From NCBI GenBank assembly GCA_964516845.1, contig CAZEXP010000004.1, positions 39,087-103,086 of the forward strand: a DNA stretch of 64,000 nt, given 5' to 3'. Numbering within the stretch: the stretch's first letter is position 1; every line of letters starts with the position of its first letter. This document shows, in pieces, positions 42,304 to 51,596 of the stretch. The position numbers and the translations under genes are program-made. The notes under the pieces are model-generated. The model was given only the letters and a program-made list of their open reading frames with translations. It was not told where the DNA came from and searched no databases. The DNA is from JAPEKQ01 sp964516845 (lineage in GTDB: Bacteria; Joyebacterota; Joyebacteria; Joyebacterales; Joyebacteraceae).

Positions 42304-43629
42304 ATGAGAACGTACGCCTCCCAGAAGACGGCCATCCTGGCCGTGGCGATAGTCGCATTGGCGCTCATGTGTCTGCTGAGCTGTTCGCGTGGCGAACGTC
42401 CCACCGCGGTTGTCCGCACACTTCCCAACGGTACCACCGTCATCGTCCAGGAGAATCGAGGCATGCAGGTCGTCTCGGTCCAGGCCTGGTTCCGGGAGGG
42501 CGCGCTCTACGAGCCGACCGACCACGTCGGTGCCGCCATGCTTCTCCATTCGACGATCATCGACGGTCGCATCAGCGATGAACTCCTTCGCATGGCAGAG
42601 GAGTTCTCAGCGCTGGGCGGCAAGGTGACCGGCTACCCGAGCTACGACTTCGTGAGCTTCATCGCCACCGCTCCGTCGCGTCATTTCGACCGGACGGCTC
42701 GACTGATACAGAAGGGACTTGTCGGTGTGCGTATCGACGAGGAGGACGTGGAACGCGCGCGAGAGACCGTGTCGAAGCGCATCGCGTCATATGAGCAGTC
42801 CGACCGCGAGGCCGTCTACATGGCCGGTCTTGAGCGGCTCATGCCCGGTCATCCGTACAGCGTTTCCTCCTACGGGACGATGCGGGAGATCAACAGTCTC
42901 ACTGCCGAAGACCTGCAGGAGCGTTACGAGCGGATGTACGTCGGCAGGAACCTCGTGATCTCCGTGGCGGGCGACGTCGACGCGATCGACGCCGCCAATC
43001 TGATGGAGTCGCTGTTCAGCGGTCTCCCGGCCGGCGAGCGCGCGGAGCCTTCGAGCACGGCGCTTCCGTGGCCCACGAACCAGCCGCGGATCGTCCGACG
43101 GGGCACGGGCGAGGCAGCATACATGATCGTCAACTACCCGGCGCCGGCGGGTGACGCGGAGGACGTGGCATACGTGGACCTCCTCCTCATGGCGCTGGCG
43201 CGCAGCAGGGTATCCCTCCTCAATGTCGCACTCACGAGGGACAACGCCCTCGTCAGCGACGTTGGCGGCGGGTGGGGCACCCACATTCAGCCGTATCCGT
43301 TCCAGGCGTGGATGCACCTGCCGCCGGGGAACGTCAGCATGGCCGAGCAGGTCACGATGGCGACGTTCGCGTCGCTGGCGGAGAACGAGGTCAGCCAGAA
43401 CGAACTCGGTCGGCTCAAGAATCTTCTTCTGACCGAGATCGCGATGAGTCACGAATTCGCGATGGAGCTGGCGAGCTATCGTGGCTACTGGACGGTCGTC
43501 GGTGGGGATGATTTCATCGACAACTACTTCTCACGCATCGAGTCCGCGACGCCGGCAGACCTCCGGAGGACCGCGGCGAAGTACTTCGCCCCCGAGGGCC
43601 GCCTGACGACGACACTGATGCCTCAGTAG
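42304..43629 (+). CDS. M16-like lipoprotein without the zinc motif
   Basis: 441 aa from ATG 42304. Lipobox LLSC at about residue 27. The M16 fold is clear: VVRTLPNGTTVIVQENRGMQ at the start, VQAWFREGALYEP, and later LMPGHPYSVSSYGT, EDLQERYERMYVG and LVISVAGDV. Where active members have HxxEH (in AHFLEHMLFKGT), this one reads AAMLLHSTIIDG, so zinc cannot be bound in the usual way. It is presumably the structural subunit of a two-subunit protease. The second M16-like gene follows after 20 bases. Confidence 0.88.
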   Translation: MRTYASQKTAILAVAIVALALMCLLSCSRGERPTAVVRTLPNGTTVIVQENRGMQVVSVQAWFREGALYEPTDHVGAAMLLHSTIIDGRISDELLRMAEEFSALGGKVTGYPSYDFVSFIATAPSRHFDRTARLIQKGLVGVRIDEEDVERARETVSKRIASYEQSDREAVYMAGLERLMPGHPYSVSSYGTMREINSLTAEDLQERYERMYVGRNLVISVAGDVDAIDAANLMESLFSGLPAGERAEPSSTALPWPTNQPRIVRRGTGEAAYMIVNYPAPAGDAEDVAYVDLLLMALARSRVSLLNVALTRDNALVSDVGGGWGTHIQPYPFQAWMHLPPGNVSMAEQVTMATFASLAENEVSQNELGRLKNLLLTEIAMSHEFAMELASYRGYWTVVGGDDFIDNYFSRIESATPADLRRTAAKYFAPEGRLTTTLMPQ

Positions 43630-43649
43630 CGGGACGCAGGGAGAGCAGC

Positions 43650-44990
43650 TTGATGATCACGAGACCGACACGCATGACGAGACACACGTGGATGACGGCG
43701 GCTGCCGTGCTCGTGCTCGTGGCGTTGGCGTGCTCCGCGTCGGCCGAGATCCACCGCGTGGTTCTCGATGACGGTCTCACGCTTGTCGTGATGCCCAATC
43801 CCTGGAGCCGGGCCGTCGCGCTTTCCGTGATGGTCGGCGCCGGGTCGAAGTACGATCCGGCGGGGGAGGAAGGGCTCGCGCAGATCACGAACGAGCTCTT
43901 CTTTGAAGGACTCGGCGAGAGGTCGTGGGAGGATGTCTACGATGAACTCTCGGCGCAGGGTGTCGAGTTCAAATGTCTTACCTCGGAGGACACTGCCGAG
44001 ATCAGCATGACCGGGTACGAGGCCCGCTTCGAGTACATGGTCGGCATGGCCGCGTTGGCACTGAGCGAGCCGGTGTTCCTGGTCGATCGGCTGGAGCACG
44101 AGAAGAAGGTAGCTCTCGACTTCTACGAAGCCGAGATCGCCGACGCCTGGAACCACTCGTACCGGGCGGTGACGGCGGCGCTGTACGAGGACCATCCGTA
44201 CGAACACACGCCGCTCGGGACGCCCGAGGGCGTGGCCGCGGTGACGGTCGAGGATGTCGCGGCGTTCTACGAGGAGTACTACTCACCGGCCAATACGATC
44301 GTTGTCGCCGTCGGTGACCTCGCGCCGGAGCCGACGCTGAGCCTTCTCGAGGATGCGTTCGCGCCGTACGACAGTCCGGTCGCGGCGCCGGAGCCCGTCC
44401 CTGTTCCCGAGCGCACGACGACGACCATCACGAAGCTGTACGGTGGCGAGCGTTCGGAGTTCATCCAGATAGGGTTCGCGGGTCCGCGGCCTTCGGCGAC
44501 AGACGACCTGGCGGCGCTCCGCGTGATGATGGCGGTTCTCGGATCGGGAACCGACTCGCGGCTCTATCAGCTCCTCTCTGAACCCGATGAAGACCTTGTC
44601 AGCTCGATAGGCGCTTTCGCCAGCCATCGAACGGAACAGGTGAGACTGATCGTCTACGCGATGGGGACGTCCGATTCGGAGGCCGTGACTCGCATCCTGG
44701 ACGAGATCGAGCGCATCAAGACCGACCCGCCCGATGAGAGTGAACTCGCCCGCGCGAAGGAGAGTGTGATCGCCGGTTTCGTCCTTCGGATGCAGCGCAG
44801 CAGCGAGAAGGCCTCGAGCATCGCGCGCGACCACTTCCTTGGTCTTCCCATCGACTGTTGCGATACCTACATTGCAGAGACCGAAGCGGTCACCGCGGAG
44901 CAGATCGCGGCTGCCGCCGAGCGCTATCTCGTGAACCCCGCCATCGTGTTCCAGCGTTCGGGTTCCGCGCCGACGAAGCGCGGCATCTGA
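43650..44990 (+). CDS. Second M16-like exported protein, also without HxxEH
   Basis: 446 aa with a signal peptide ending near ACSASA. M16 features: HRVVLDDGLTLVVMPNPWSR, SVMVGAGSKYDPAGEEGLAQ, EHEKKVALDFYEAEIADAW, and in the C-terminal half LGSGTDSRLYQLL, the Arg/Tyr substrate-binding region. The zinc motif position reads GLAQITNELFFEGLG: the first His is Gln and the last His is missing, though a Glu remains. Thus neither member of this tandem pair has an intact HxxEH. The two may form an inactive or chaperone-like chamber in the periplasm. Confidence 0.88.
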   Translation: MMITRPTRMTRHTWMTAAAVLVLVALACSASAEIHRVVLDDGLTLVVMPNPWSRAVALSVMVGAGSKYDPAGEEGLAQITNELFFEGLGERSWEDVYDELSAQGVEFKCLTSEDTAEISMTGYEARFEYMVGMAALALSEPVFLVDRLEHEKKVALDFYEAEIADAWNHSYRAVTAALYEDHPYEHTPLGTPEGVAAVTVEDVAAFYEEYYSPANTIVVAVGDLAPEPTLSLLEDAFAPYDSPVAAPEPVPVPERTTTTITKLYGGERSEFIQIGFAGPRPSATDDLAALRVMMAVLGSGTDSRLYQLLSEPDEDLVSSIGAFASHRTEQVRLIVYAMGTSDSEAVTRILDEIERIKTDPPDESELARAKESVIAGFVLRMQRSSEKASSIARDHFLGLPIDCCDTYIAETEAVTAEQIAAAAERYLVNPAIVFQRSGSAPTKRGI

Positions 44991-45046
44991 TCCCCCACCA
45001 ACCCGGTTGTCATCCTCCATCCACTCACATTCCGAGAGGTGCCGTT

Positions 45047-45496
45047 GTGATTATCGTCAGCGCATGTCTCGTAGGTCTGCGCACACGCTACAAGGGCGAC
45101 GACAATCTTGTGGCAGCCATCAGGAATCTCGTCGAGCGGGGAGAGGCCATTCCCGTCTGTCCTGAGCAGCTGGGCGGACTGCCGACGCCGAGGCCGCCGG
45201 CGTATTTCGCGGGCGGCGACGGCGGGGCCGTGCTTGACGGGAGCGCGCGGGTCGTCACGGAGTCGGGCGGTGACGTGACCGCCCAGTTCGTGCGCGGCGC
45301 CGAGGAGGCTCTCGAACTGGCCCGGGCCGTCGGGGCCACGCGCGCCATCCTGAAGGACCGGAGTCCATCCTGCGGGTGCCGAAGCGTCACACTCGACGGG
45401 GAGCTCTGCCCCGGGATGGGCGTTGCGGCGGCGCTTCTCGCCAGGAACGGCATCACGATCGAATCTGAAGAAGACTGGCTCGACAAATCGTCGTGA
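45047..45496 (+). CDS. DUF523 family protein
   Basis: 149 aa from GTG 45047 with GAGAGGTG upstream; the longer frame overlaps the M16 gene. The family's cysteines are present: VSACLVGLRTRYKG near the start, PVCPEQLGGLPTPR, and KDRSPSCGCRSVT. The pattern suggests metal or Fe-S binding, but the function of DUF523 (YbbK-like) proteins is not settled. It is probably cytosolic. It is followed after 64 bases by the amidase gene. Confidence 0.92.
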   Translation: MIIVSACLVGLRTRYKGDDNLVAAIRNLVERGEAIPVCPEQLGGLPTPRPPAYFAGGDGGAVLDGSARVVTESGGDVTAQFVRGAEEALELARAVGATRAILKDRSPSCGCRSVTLDGELCPGMGVAAALLARNGITIESEEDWLDKSS

Positions 45497-45560
45497 GATG
45501 TGTACATTGTGGGCCGTGAACCGGAAGCCCCGTCCGGCGAGAGTCTGAGGAGACGCTCCA

Positions 45561-46901
45561 ATGCGAGTCCGTCCATCCTTGTCTTTCTGTGCACTGCCAC
45601 GCGGCGGAAGATCGTGGCGCGCGCTTGCCATGCTCGTTCTGTCGGCGGCGCTTGTCATTGCCGCGCCGGCCGGGTATGCGAGCGCCGCTGAGTCGCTGAC
45701 GGCTGTCCGGTTCTGGACGGCGCCCGATCATACGCGCATCGTTGTCGACATGACCGGTTCGGTCGAGTATGACGCCGGGACGCGGCGAGACCCGGACCGC
45801 GTCGTCGTTCTCGTCAGGAATGCCTCGCTCGACGGGCCGCTCGACGTGACGCCCGTTGGTGACGGGCTCGTCAACCGCGTTCGTGTCAATGAACTCGAGG
45901 GCGGCACCCAGATCGTCGTCGATCTCACCAAGGCGTCCGAGTACAACGTCTTCTCGCTCCTGCCGTACGCCGGGAAGCCCCACCGCGTCGTCATCGACAT
46001 CTTCCGCGACACCGATCCCAGGATCGAGTCTGCGCGGGAGGTCGCCGACCGTCCACTCTCGCGTCGTGTCGTCGTCATCGACGCGGGGCACGGGGGCGAG
46101 GACCCCGGCACACTCGGGAACGGCGCTCTCAAGGAGAAGGATGTCGTGCTCGACATCGCGCGGAGGCTTGCGGAGATACTCGGGCATCAGCAGGGGTGCG
46201 AAGCGAAGCTGACCCGCGACGGCGACTACTTCGTCAGTCTCGGAAAGCGGAAGGAACTCGCGGCCGCCTGGGACGGAGATCTCTTCATCAGCATCCACGG
46301 CAACTCGGCTCCGAACCGGGATGCAACAGGGACGGAGGTCTTCACGGTCTCGGACCGGGGAGCGAGCGACCAGACGGCGCGCGAACTGGCCGACAAGGAG
46401 AACGCGGCGGACCTCGTGGGCGGCGTCTCGCCCGAGACGGGCGACGACGTGCTGGCCATCCTGGTTGATCTCAAGATGGGCGACCGGATCCAGAAGAGCG
46501 CCCACCTGGCGTCGTTCATCACCAGTGAGCTGACGGAAGGCGGGCTCGGCCCCGTGCACTCGAAGCGCGCCGGGTTCGTGGTCCTCAAGTCGCTCGCGAT
46601 GCCGTCCGTGCTGGTCGAGGTCGGATTCCTCTCGAGCAGCAAGGATGTTGCGAAGCTCAAGCGGGCCGACTACCGTCAGCAGTACGCGGAGGCGCTCGCC
46701 GAGGCGATCGACGGGTACTTCGCAGCCTACGCGCCGGTCGTGGCGGCGCCCGACGGCACTCACAACGTCGCGCCGGGGGAGACCCTGTGGAGCATCGCGC
46801 GTCGGTACGGGAGAAGCGTTGCGGAGCTGAGGAACATCAACGACCTGCCGGACGACTGCACGATCTACGTCGGACAGAAGCTGAACGTCTCGCGTTCGTA
46901 A
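45561..46901 (+). CDS. N-acetylmuramoyl-L-alanine amidase (AMIN-Amidase_3-LysM)
   Basis: 446 aa. Signal peptide at 1-36. AMIN domain at about 40-135 (LTAVRFWTAPDHTRIVVDM) targets it to the septum or envelope. The Amidase_3 catalytic domain at about 165-385 has zinc ligands in VVIDAGHGGEDPG (His), LKEKDVVLDIA (Glu) and FISIHGNSA (His), with the catalytic Glu in VLVEVGFLSS. A C-terminal LysM domain (APGETLWSIARRYGRSVAEL) binds peptidoglycan. It splits the stem peptide from MurNAc, as AmiC does in cell separation. The YbbR gene follows after 12 bases. Confidence 0.95.
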   Translation: MRVRPSLSFCALPRGGRSWRALAMLVLSAALVIAAPAGYASAAESLTAVRFWTAPDHTRIVVDMTGSVEYDAGTRRDPDRVVVLVRNASLDGPLDVTPVGDGLVNRVRVNELEGGTQIVVDLTKASEYNVFSLLPYAGKPHRVVIDIFRDTDPRIESAREVADRPLSRRVVVIDAGHGGEDPGTLGNGALKEKDVVLDIARRLAEILGHQQGCEAKLTRDGDYFVSLGKRKELAAAWDGDLFISIHGNSAPNRDATGTEVFTVSDRGASDQTARELADKENAADLVGGVSPETGDDVLAILVDLKMGDRIQKSAHLASFITSELTEGGLGPVHSKRAGFVVLKSLAMPSVLVEVGFLSSSKDVAKLKRADYRQQYAEALAEAIDGYFAAYAPVVAAPDGTHNVAPGETLWSIARRYGRSVAELRNINDLPDDCTIYVGQKLNVSRS

Positions 46902-46913
46902 GACGGAGGAAAC

Positions 46914-47846
46914 GTGGCGCTCACAGCAAGGGCTATTACCAACAACATCCCGATCAAGATCGCGGCCGTCATCCTCGCGCTGGTTCTCTGGGCGTTCGCC
47001 AAGGGCGAACAAGAGGGGACACGCCTCACTGATGTCCCGCTGGTCCTTCGCAATATCCCGGAGGGCGTCACGACCGTGGAGCAGGTTCCGGGGACCGTTC
47101 AGATCGTGCTCTCCGGTCCCAACAAGGAGATCCTCAAGCTCGCGTTCATGGGTGATACGTACGCGTTCATCGACATGGTCGACGCGGAGCCGGGACGCGC
47201 GCTCCGCGTGAGCCTCTCGCCGGCGGACATCGTTCTGCCTCAGAACGCCGGCGTTTACGTGCTCGAGGTGCGGTCGCCCAAGAGCCTCGATCTCGACATC
47301 GATCGTCTGGTCGAGCGGTCCGTGCGCGTGACGGCGACGGCCGAAGGCGAACTCCCGAGCGGGTATTTCACTCTCGGCGCTCCGCAGAGCATGCCCGACT
47401 CGGTCCTCGTGTACGGCCCGGAGTCCGTCATCGCCGGTCTGTCGACCGTGAGCACCGCTCCGCTCAGTATCTCCGGGCGTCGCGCCCGAGTCGACGCGGG
47501 GAGACCGGTCGTTTTCGACGGGACGTGGAACCTCCACGCCGTGCCTCGTGACGTCCGCGTGACGGTCGAGATCGAGGGGACGCGGACGGTGATCGTTGAG
47601 GGGCTTCCCGTGACGTTCCTGCACGAGCCGGGGCTGTCGGCGACCGTCGAGCCGACGGTCTACGATGCGCAGGTTACCGGACCGGAGCACCTCGTGCATA
47701 ATCTCGGGCCGGAGGATATCACGGCGATCGTGGACGCGCGCGGGCTTCCACGCGGCGTGCACGAGCTCGTGCCCGACCTCACGACGCCCGAGAGCGTGGC
47801 GATCGAACAGGTGACACCCGTCCGATTCACGGTGACCCTGGAGTAG
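46914..47846 (+). CDS. YbbR/CdaR-domain protein
   Basis: 310 aa from GTG 46914 with GGAGGAAAC just upstream. One N-terminal membrane helix (KIAAVILALVLWAFAK) is followed by three to four YbbR repeats with the pattern P-x-G-V-x-(V/L)-x-GP: SGYFTLGAPQSMPDSVLVYG and TVYDAQVTGPEHLVHNL. YbbR proteins regulate the membrane diadenylate cyclase CdaA in Gram-positives; here cdaA is not adjacent, so partner and role are open. It lies between cell-wall amidase and tsaD. Confidence 0.88.
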   Translation: MALTARAITNNIPIKIAAVILALVLWAFAKGEQEGTRLTDVPLVLRNIPEGVTTVEQVPGTVQIVLSGPNKEILKLAFMGDTYAFIDMVDAEPGRALRVSLSPADIVLPQNAGVYVLEVRSPKSLDLDIDRLVERSVRVTATAEGELPSGYFTLGAPQSMPDSVLVYGPESVIAGLSTVSTAPLSISGRRARVDAGRPVVFDGTWNLHAVPRDVRVTVEIEGTRTVIVEGLPVTFLHEPGLSATVEPTVYDAQVTGPEHLVHNLGPEDITAIVDARGLPRGVHELVPDLTTPESVAIEQVTPVRFTVTLE

Positions 47847-47900
47847 GTACTGTTCGAGTGGACGCGAAACGCACCGAACAAGCCGAGGAGCGGCGTTGCC

Positions 47901-48926
47901 ATGCTTGTTCTTGGGATCGACACATCGTGTGACGAGACCGCCGCGGCCGTTCTCCTGGATGGCCGCGACATTCTTTCGAGTGTGGTCGCGTCGCAGGAGA
48001 TCCACGCGGAGTTCGGCGGCGTCGTCCCCGAGCACGCTTCGCGCGCGCACATCCGTCTGATCGTCCCCATCGTCGAGAAGGCGCTTGCGGACGCAGAGAA
48101 GGAAGCCTCCGAACTCGAGGCGGTCGCGGTCACGAATCGTCCCGGTCTCGTGGGGTGCCTTCTCGTCGGCGCATCCTATGCGAAGGCGCTGGCGTACGGG
48201 CTCGGCATCCCGGTCGTCGGCGTCGATCACATCGAGGCCCACGTGTTCGCCGCACGGCTCGAGAGGCCGGAGATGCGCCTTCCGGCGGTCTGCCTCGTGG
48301 CGTCCGGCGGGCACACGGAGCTCATCCTCGTGGAGGATTGGGGTCGGTACACCACGCTTGGGCGAACGCGCGACGATGCGTCAGGCGAGGCGTTCGACAA
48401 GGTCGGCAAGCTCCTGGGTCTGGACTACCCGGCGGGTCCGGCGATCGAGAGGCTCGCTGGTGGCGGCGACCCGACCGCGTTCGACTTCCCGCGCGCGATG
48501 ATGCAACGCGGCAACCTCGATTTCAGTTTCTCGGGCCTGAAGACGGCTGTCCGGTACGCCGTCGAGGACCGAGGCGGTCGTCCGGAGGGACAGGAGTTCA
48601 CCGACTTTCTCGCGAGCTTCCAGGAGGCCGTCGTCGACGCGCTCGTCACCAAGATGATGTGGGCGGCGGCGGACACCGGCGTTTCCACGGTCGCGCTCGG
48701 CGGCGGCGTCGCCGCAAACACACATCTGCGGGAACGCCTCACCGAGGAGGCCGCACACGCCGGGCTCGACGTCGTCATCCCGGCCCGAACGCTGTGCACC
48801 GACAACGGCGCCGTCGTGGCGGCCGTTGGTCAGGCGCTCCTTGACCGCGGCGTCGTGAGCGGCCTCGATCTCGACGTGAGCGCGTCCCGTGAGGACGCCA
48901 GGGCCGGACGCGAGGGAACCACGTAG
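47901..48926 (+). CDS. tsaD: tRNA t6A37 threonylcarbamoyltransferase TsaD
   Basis: 341 aa. Family motifs: GIDTSCDETAAAVL at the start, VVPEHASRAHIR, the metal-binding HIEAHVFA, the phosphate-binding ASGGHTEL, and DDASGEAFDKVGKLLGL, DFSFSGLKTAV. With TsaB and TsaE it attaches threonylcarbamoyl to A37 of ANN-decoding tRNAs. The ATG has GAGGAG upstream. priA follows after 28 bases. Confidence 0.97.
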   Translation: MLVLGIDTSCDETAAAVLLDGRDILSSVVASQEIHAEFGGVVPEHASRAHIRLIVPIVEKALADAEKEASELEAVAVTNRPGLVGCLLVGASYAKALAYGLGIPVVGVDHIEAHVFAARLERPEMRLPAVCLVASGGHTELILVEDWGRYTTLGRTRDDASGEAFDKVGKLLGLDYPAGPAIERLAGGGDPTAFDFPRAMMQRGNLDFSFSGLKTAVRYAVEDRGGRPEGQEFTDFLASFQEAVVDALVTKMMWAAADTGVSTVALGGGVAANTHLRERLTEEAAHAGLDVVIPARTLCTDNGAVVAAVGQALLDRGVVSGLDLDVSASREDARAGREGTT

Positions 48927-48954
48927 CGCCACCACACCTTTGGAGGTCCATCCG

Positions 48955-51426
48955 ATGCCGGAGCGATTCGTCGAGGTAGCGGTCCCGCTGCCCGTCACCG
49001 GCACATTCACCTACTCGGTTCCCGAACCGCTCCAGGCCGCGGCCACGCTCGGCGTGCGGGTCCTGGTGCCGTTCGGAAACCGGAAGGTCACCGGGTTCGT
49101 CGTGGGCGTCGCGGAGTCCGCGGAGGTCGAGCGGGTCAAGCCGGTCATCGACGTCCTCGACGTCGACCCGGTTGTCGACGCGAACATGATCCAGCTCACC
49201 CGATGGATCGCCGACTACTATCTCGCCTCCTGGGGTGAGGTGCTTCGCACCGCGCTCCCGCCGGGCATCAACATGGAGAGCCGGCGGTTCGCCCGGATCA
49301 CCGAAGAGGGGCGCAAGACGCTCGAATCGGGGCGTGGGGGGCTTACGGAGCGCCGCCGCCGCATCCTGGAGGTGCTCGCCGGTCGCGACGAGGCAAGTCT
49401 CGGCATCCTCAACCGCGAGGCCGGCATCCCGCGCGGAAGCAATGCCGACGTGATGGCGCTTCGCTGCGCCGGGTACGTCGAGCTGATCGATCGGGTGCGT
49501 CAGCCGAGAGTGGAAGAGGCGACCGAAGGCATCGTGCGGCTCGCCGTGAGTCCGGGCGAGGCGGAGGTCGAGGCGGAAAAGCTCGACCGGCGCGCACCCA
49601 GGCAGGCGGGCGCGCTTCGGGAACTGGCCGCCGCCGAGGGCAATGTGCTGACGACGGCGGACCTCACCGCTCGCGGGTTCGCAACCTCCGTCTCCGCGCG
49701 GCTCGTCGAGCGTGGGTTTGCCGAGCGGGACGAGCAGACACGCGACCGGGTCTCGACGGGCTTCGAGGGGTGGGCGCTCCGCGTGGAGGGCTCGCTCAAG
49801 CCCGAGCAGGCGACGGCGCTCGAACTCATCCGCTCGCGGCTGGAAACGGAGGAGTTCGGCGTCGTGCTGCTCCACGGTGTTACGGGGAGCGGGAAGACGC
49901 GCGTCTACGTCGAGGCCGTCGAGACGGCACGGGCCGCCGGGCGCGGGGCCATCGTGCTGGTTCCTGAGATCGCGCTGACGCCCCAGATGGTGCAGCGGAT
50001 GCGCGCACAGTTCGAGGGAGAGGTCGCCGTCGTTCACAGCGGGCTGTCGCTCGGCGAGCGGTACGACACGTGGCGCGCCATTCGCGACGGGCGCTTCCAG
50101 ATCGTCATCGGTCCCCGGTCGGCCGTGTTCGCGCCGGTCCGGGACCTCGGTGTCATCATCGTCGATGAGGAGCACGAGGGAACCTACAAGCAGGGCGAAT
50201 CGCCACGCTACCACGCGCGCGACGTCGCGGCGATGCGGGCGAAGCTCGAGGGCGCGGTCGTCATCCTCGGAACGGCGACCCCGAGTCTCGAGAGCTACCT
50301 CAACGCGCGTGAAGGGAAGTTCGACCTCGTTGAGCTGCCCGAGCGCATCGATTCCGGCCCGCTCCCCGAGGTGTCCATCGTCGACATGCGCGAGATCACA
50401 CCGGTCGATTCCGAGGGCGCGTTCTCCGGAGCGCTCCGCGACGCGGTGAAGGAGACGCTTGCGGAGGACAAGCAGGTCATTCTCTTCCTCAACCGCCGCG
50501 GGTATGCCTCGTTCATCCAGTGCATGGATTGCGGACACTCGGAGCGGTGCGACGACTGCAACGTCTCGCTGACATATCACTCGACCGACCGGTCGATGCG
50601 GTGTCACTACTGCGGGAAGACCGGACGGGCGCCCGACCGCTGTCCCGAGTGCGACAGCCGGAATCTCCGGTTCGGCGCTCCAGGGACGCAGCGCGTCGAG
50701 CTGGCGGTCCGCGAGCTCTTCCCCGATGCGGTCGTCGAGCGGATGGACCAGGACACGACCGGGAAGCAGGGCGCGCACTGGCGTATCCTCAAGGACTTCG
50801 CGGAGCGGAGGACGGACATCCTCCTCGGGACGCAGATGATCGCGAAGGGACTCGACTTCCCCGGCGTGGGACTTGTCGGCGTCGTCGCCGCGGACGTCGG
50901 ACTCAATCTCCCGGACTTCCGCTCGGGAGAGCGGACCTTTCAACTGCTCACGCAGGTGGCGGGCCGGACCGGTCGCGGCGAGGAGCGCGGGAAGGTCGTG
51001 GTCCAGACGTATCTGCCCGACCACTACACCATCGCTATGGCGCGGGCGCAGGCGTTCGGACCGTTCTTCGAGCGGGAGACCGAGGAGCGACGGGGGCTCG
51101 GTCTGGGGTACCCGCCGTTCACGCGACTGGTCTCCATCATCGTTCGGGGCCGCGACGAGCAGGCGGTGATGAAGAGCGCGGCCCGACTGGCCGACTTTCT
51201 CGACCGGGGGGCCGCACAGATGCCGGATCCGGCTCCCGAGGTGCTGGGACCCGCGCCGGCTCCGATCGAGCGTATCAAGGGCGTCTACCGATGGCAGGTC
51301 CTCGTCCGGGGGAGAGGCGGCAGCGCGCGGGCGCTCGTGGCGGCCGCTCTCGAGCAGGAGAAGGTCCTGAACCTTCCCTCGGTGGTCCAGCTCGCCATCG
51401 ACGTCGATCCGATGGACCTTCTCTAG
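48955..51426 (+). CDS. priA: Primosomal helicase PriA
   Basis: 823 aa from ATG 48955 (TTTGGAGGT upstream). N-terminal 3'-end-binding domain (VEVAVPLPVTGTFTYSVPEP). The superfamily 2 helicase has GVTGSGKTRVY (Walker A), DEEHEGTYK (DEEH) and GTATPSLES. The zinc-binding insert has eight cysteines in four pairs (CMDCGH, CDDC, CHYCG, CPEC). Helicase motifs V-VI include QMIAKGLDFPGVGLVG and QVAGRTGRGEERG. It reloads DnaB at stalled replication forks. The open frame upstream of the ATG overlaps tsaD and is not used. Confidence 0.97.
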   Translation: MPERFVEVAVPLPVTGTFTYSVPEPLQAAATLGVRVLVPFGNRKVTGFVVGVAESAEVERVKPVIDVLDVDPVVDANMIQLTRWIADYYLASWGEVLRTALPPGINMESRRFARITEEGRKTLESGRGGLTERRRRILEVLAGRDEASLGILNREAGIPRGSNADVMALRCAGYVELIDRVRQPRVEEATEGIVRLAVSPGEAEVEAEKLDRRAPRQAGALRELAAAEGNVLTTADLTARGFATSVSARLVERGFAERDEQTRDRVSTGFEGWALRVEGSLKPEQATALELIRSRLETEEFGVVLLHGVTGSGKTRVYVEAVETARAAGRGAIVLVPEIALTPQMVQRMRAQFEGEVAVVHSGLSLGERYDTWRAIRDGRFQIVIGPRSAVFAPVRDLGVIIVDEEHEGTYKQGESPRYHARDVAAMRAKLEGAVVILGTATPSLESYLNAREGKFDLVELPERIDSGPLPEVSIVDMREITPVDSEGAFSGALRDAVKETLAEDKQVILFLNRRGYASFIQCMDCGHSERCDDCNVSLTYHSTDRSMRCHYCGKTGRAPDRCPECDSRNLRFGAPGTQRVELAVRELFPDAVVERMDQDTTGKQGAHWRILKDFAERRTDILLGTQMIAKGLDFPGVGLVGVVAADVGLNLPDFRSGERTFQLLTQVAGRTGRGEERGKVVVQTYLPDHYTIAMARAQAFGPFFERETEERRGLGLGYPPFTRLVSIIVRGRDEQAVMKSAARLADFLDRGAAQMPDPAPEVLGPAPAPIERIKGVYRWQVLVRGRGGSARALVAAALEQEKVLNLPSVVQLAIDVDPMDLL

Positions 51427-51513
51427 CGTGGCATGGGGAGCGACAGCGTTGGTGGTGGATGGCGTAACTCGTCATCCCGTGGTTCTTTGGGGACAGACGC
51501 GCCGTGCGGGGGC

Positions 51514-51542
51514 TTGACTGCGCCCCGGCGCTCAGCTAAATT
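51514..51542 (+). promoter_or_regulatory. Sigma70 promoter (TTGACT-N17-TAAATT) of the HD-domain gene
   Basis: TTGACT at 51514-51519 and TAAATT at 51537-51542, spacer 17. Transcription would start at about 51549, exactly at the first base of the hairpin that follows. Confidence 0.6.
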
Positions 51543-51548
51543 AGATAG

Positions 51549-51572
51549 TGCCTGCCCGCTTTCGGGCAGGCA
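51549..51572 (+). other. Hairpin at the 5' end of the HD-gene transcript
   Basis: A perfect 10-bp stem, TGCCTGCCCG-CTTT-CGGGCAGGCA. With the start site predicted above, the RNA would begin with this stem, an arrangement that protects mRNAs from 5'-dependent decay; it could also act as the terminator of priA. Confidence 0.55.
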
Positions 51573-51596
51573 TGGTTTTCGCAAAGAGGTAGGAAC

